From Rhynchopus euleeides (Eukaryota; Euglenozoa; Diplonemea; Diplonemida; Diplonemidae), in NCBI GenBank assembly GCA_963210315.1, contig OY723262.1, forward strand, positions 682,001-746,000: 64,000 nucleotides of DNA, written 5' to 3'. This document shows, one piece after another, positions 63,821 through 64,000 of this stretch. A program made the position numbers and the translations under genes. How positions within the stretch are numbered: position 1 is the first letter of the stretch; the number at the start of each line of letters is the position of its first letter. Below the pieces are notes generated by a model. It did not search any database. It saw nothing but the letters and a program-made list of their open reading frames with translations, and was not told the origin of the DNA.

Positions 63821-64000
63821 GTAAAAGCATTGCACCAGACCGGTTTTTTGGTCGAGAGTCCAAACTTTCAAAGCAGCTGCTGCGCCTGCCCCACCAAGCA
63901 GCCTCAGTACGACAGGACGCGCGCAGGCACCGGGCCTTCTCAGACTCTGGGAGGGTTTGCGCGGGTCGCGCGCGCCGAAGGCGCGCGCGAAAAATTTTCA

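Overview
The window looks like nuclear DNA of a single-celled eukaryote, most likely an alga or an alveolate/stramenopile-grade protist. Three things point that way: a spliced RWA/CAS1-type membrane acyltransferase, a CAP-Gly protein, and secreted subtilisins with P-domain-like tails. Introns are few, GC is high, and short inverted-repeat elements and long G-runs are abundant. A chromerid-like alga is my best guess, but nothing in the sequence proves it. No rRNA, tRNA, CRISPR array or bacterial operon was found.

Positions 1-7,080 are one continuous minus-strand reading frame of a LINE with a restriction-like endonuclease, running off the left edge. Its order from the N terminus is: hydrophobic multi-span segment, OTU protease-like domain, Cys/His fingers, reverse transcriptase, CCHC knuckle with PD-(D/E)XK-like endonuclease, a second OTU-like domain, a Cys-rich finger and a repetitive tail. 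I read no stop codon in this frame. Positions 7,650-10,340 hold a 265-bp direct repeat, a long AG microsatellite and a composite hairpin repeat carrying an exon-like cassette.

Positions 10,900-31,440 are the host gene region, with every gene on the minus strand: an RWA-like acyltransferase (three exons), a CAP-Gly protein, subtilisin 1, a protein with an SH3-like N terminus, and subtilisin 2. Subtilisin 2 has a frameshift before its last domain, and a third subtilisin survives as a short fragment at 17.57 kb. Large duplicated blocks link the genes. The RWA-like gene and both subtilisins have near-identical upstream boxes, and the CAP-Gly gene sits in a 3.5-kb segment that splits a block contiguous elsewhere.

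Positions 31,440-64,000 are gene-poor, full of G-runs and mostly without credible coding sequence. They hold several DNA elements: a 2.96-kb transposon with ~300-bp terminal inverted repeats (TIRs) and a zinc-finger protein, a 2.37-kb TIR element full of nested palindromes, a 1.15-kb long-TIR element flanked by TA, and the second copy of a ~0.85-kb TIR element with 13-bp target duplications. A hairpin module with the core GGGGGGC-loop-GCCCCCC occurs ten times across the window.

All reading was by eye. Domain names rest on motifs I could see. Element boundaries come from matching repeats and flanking duplications.
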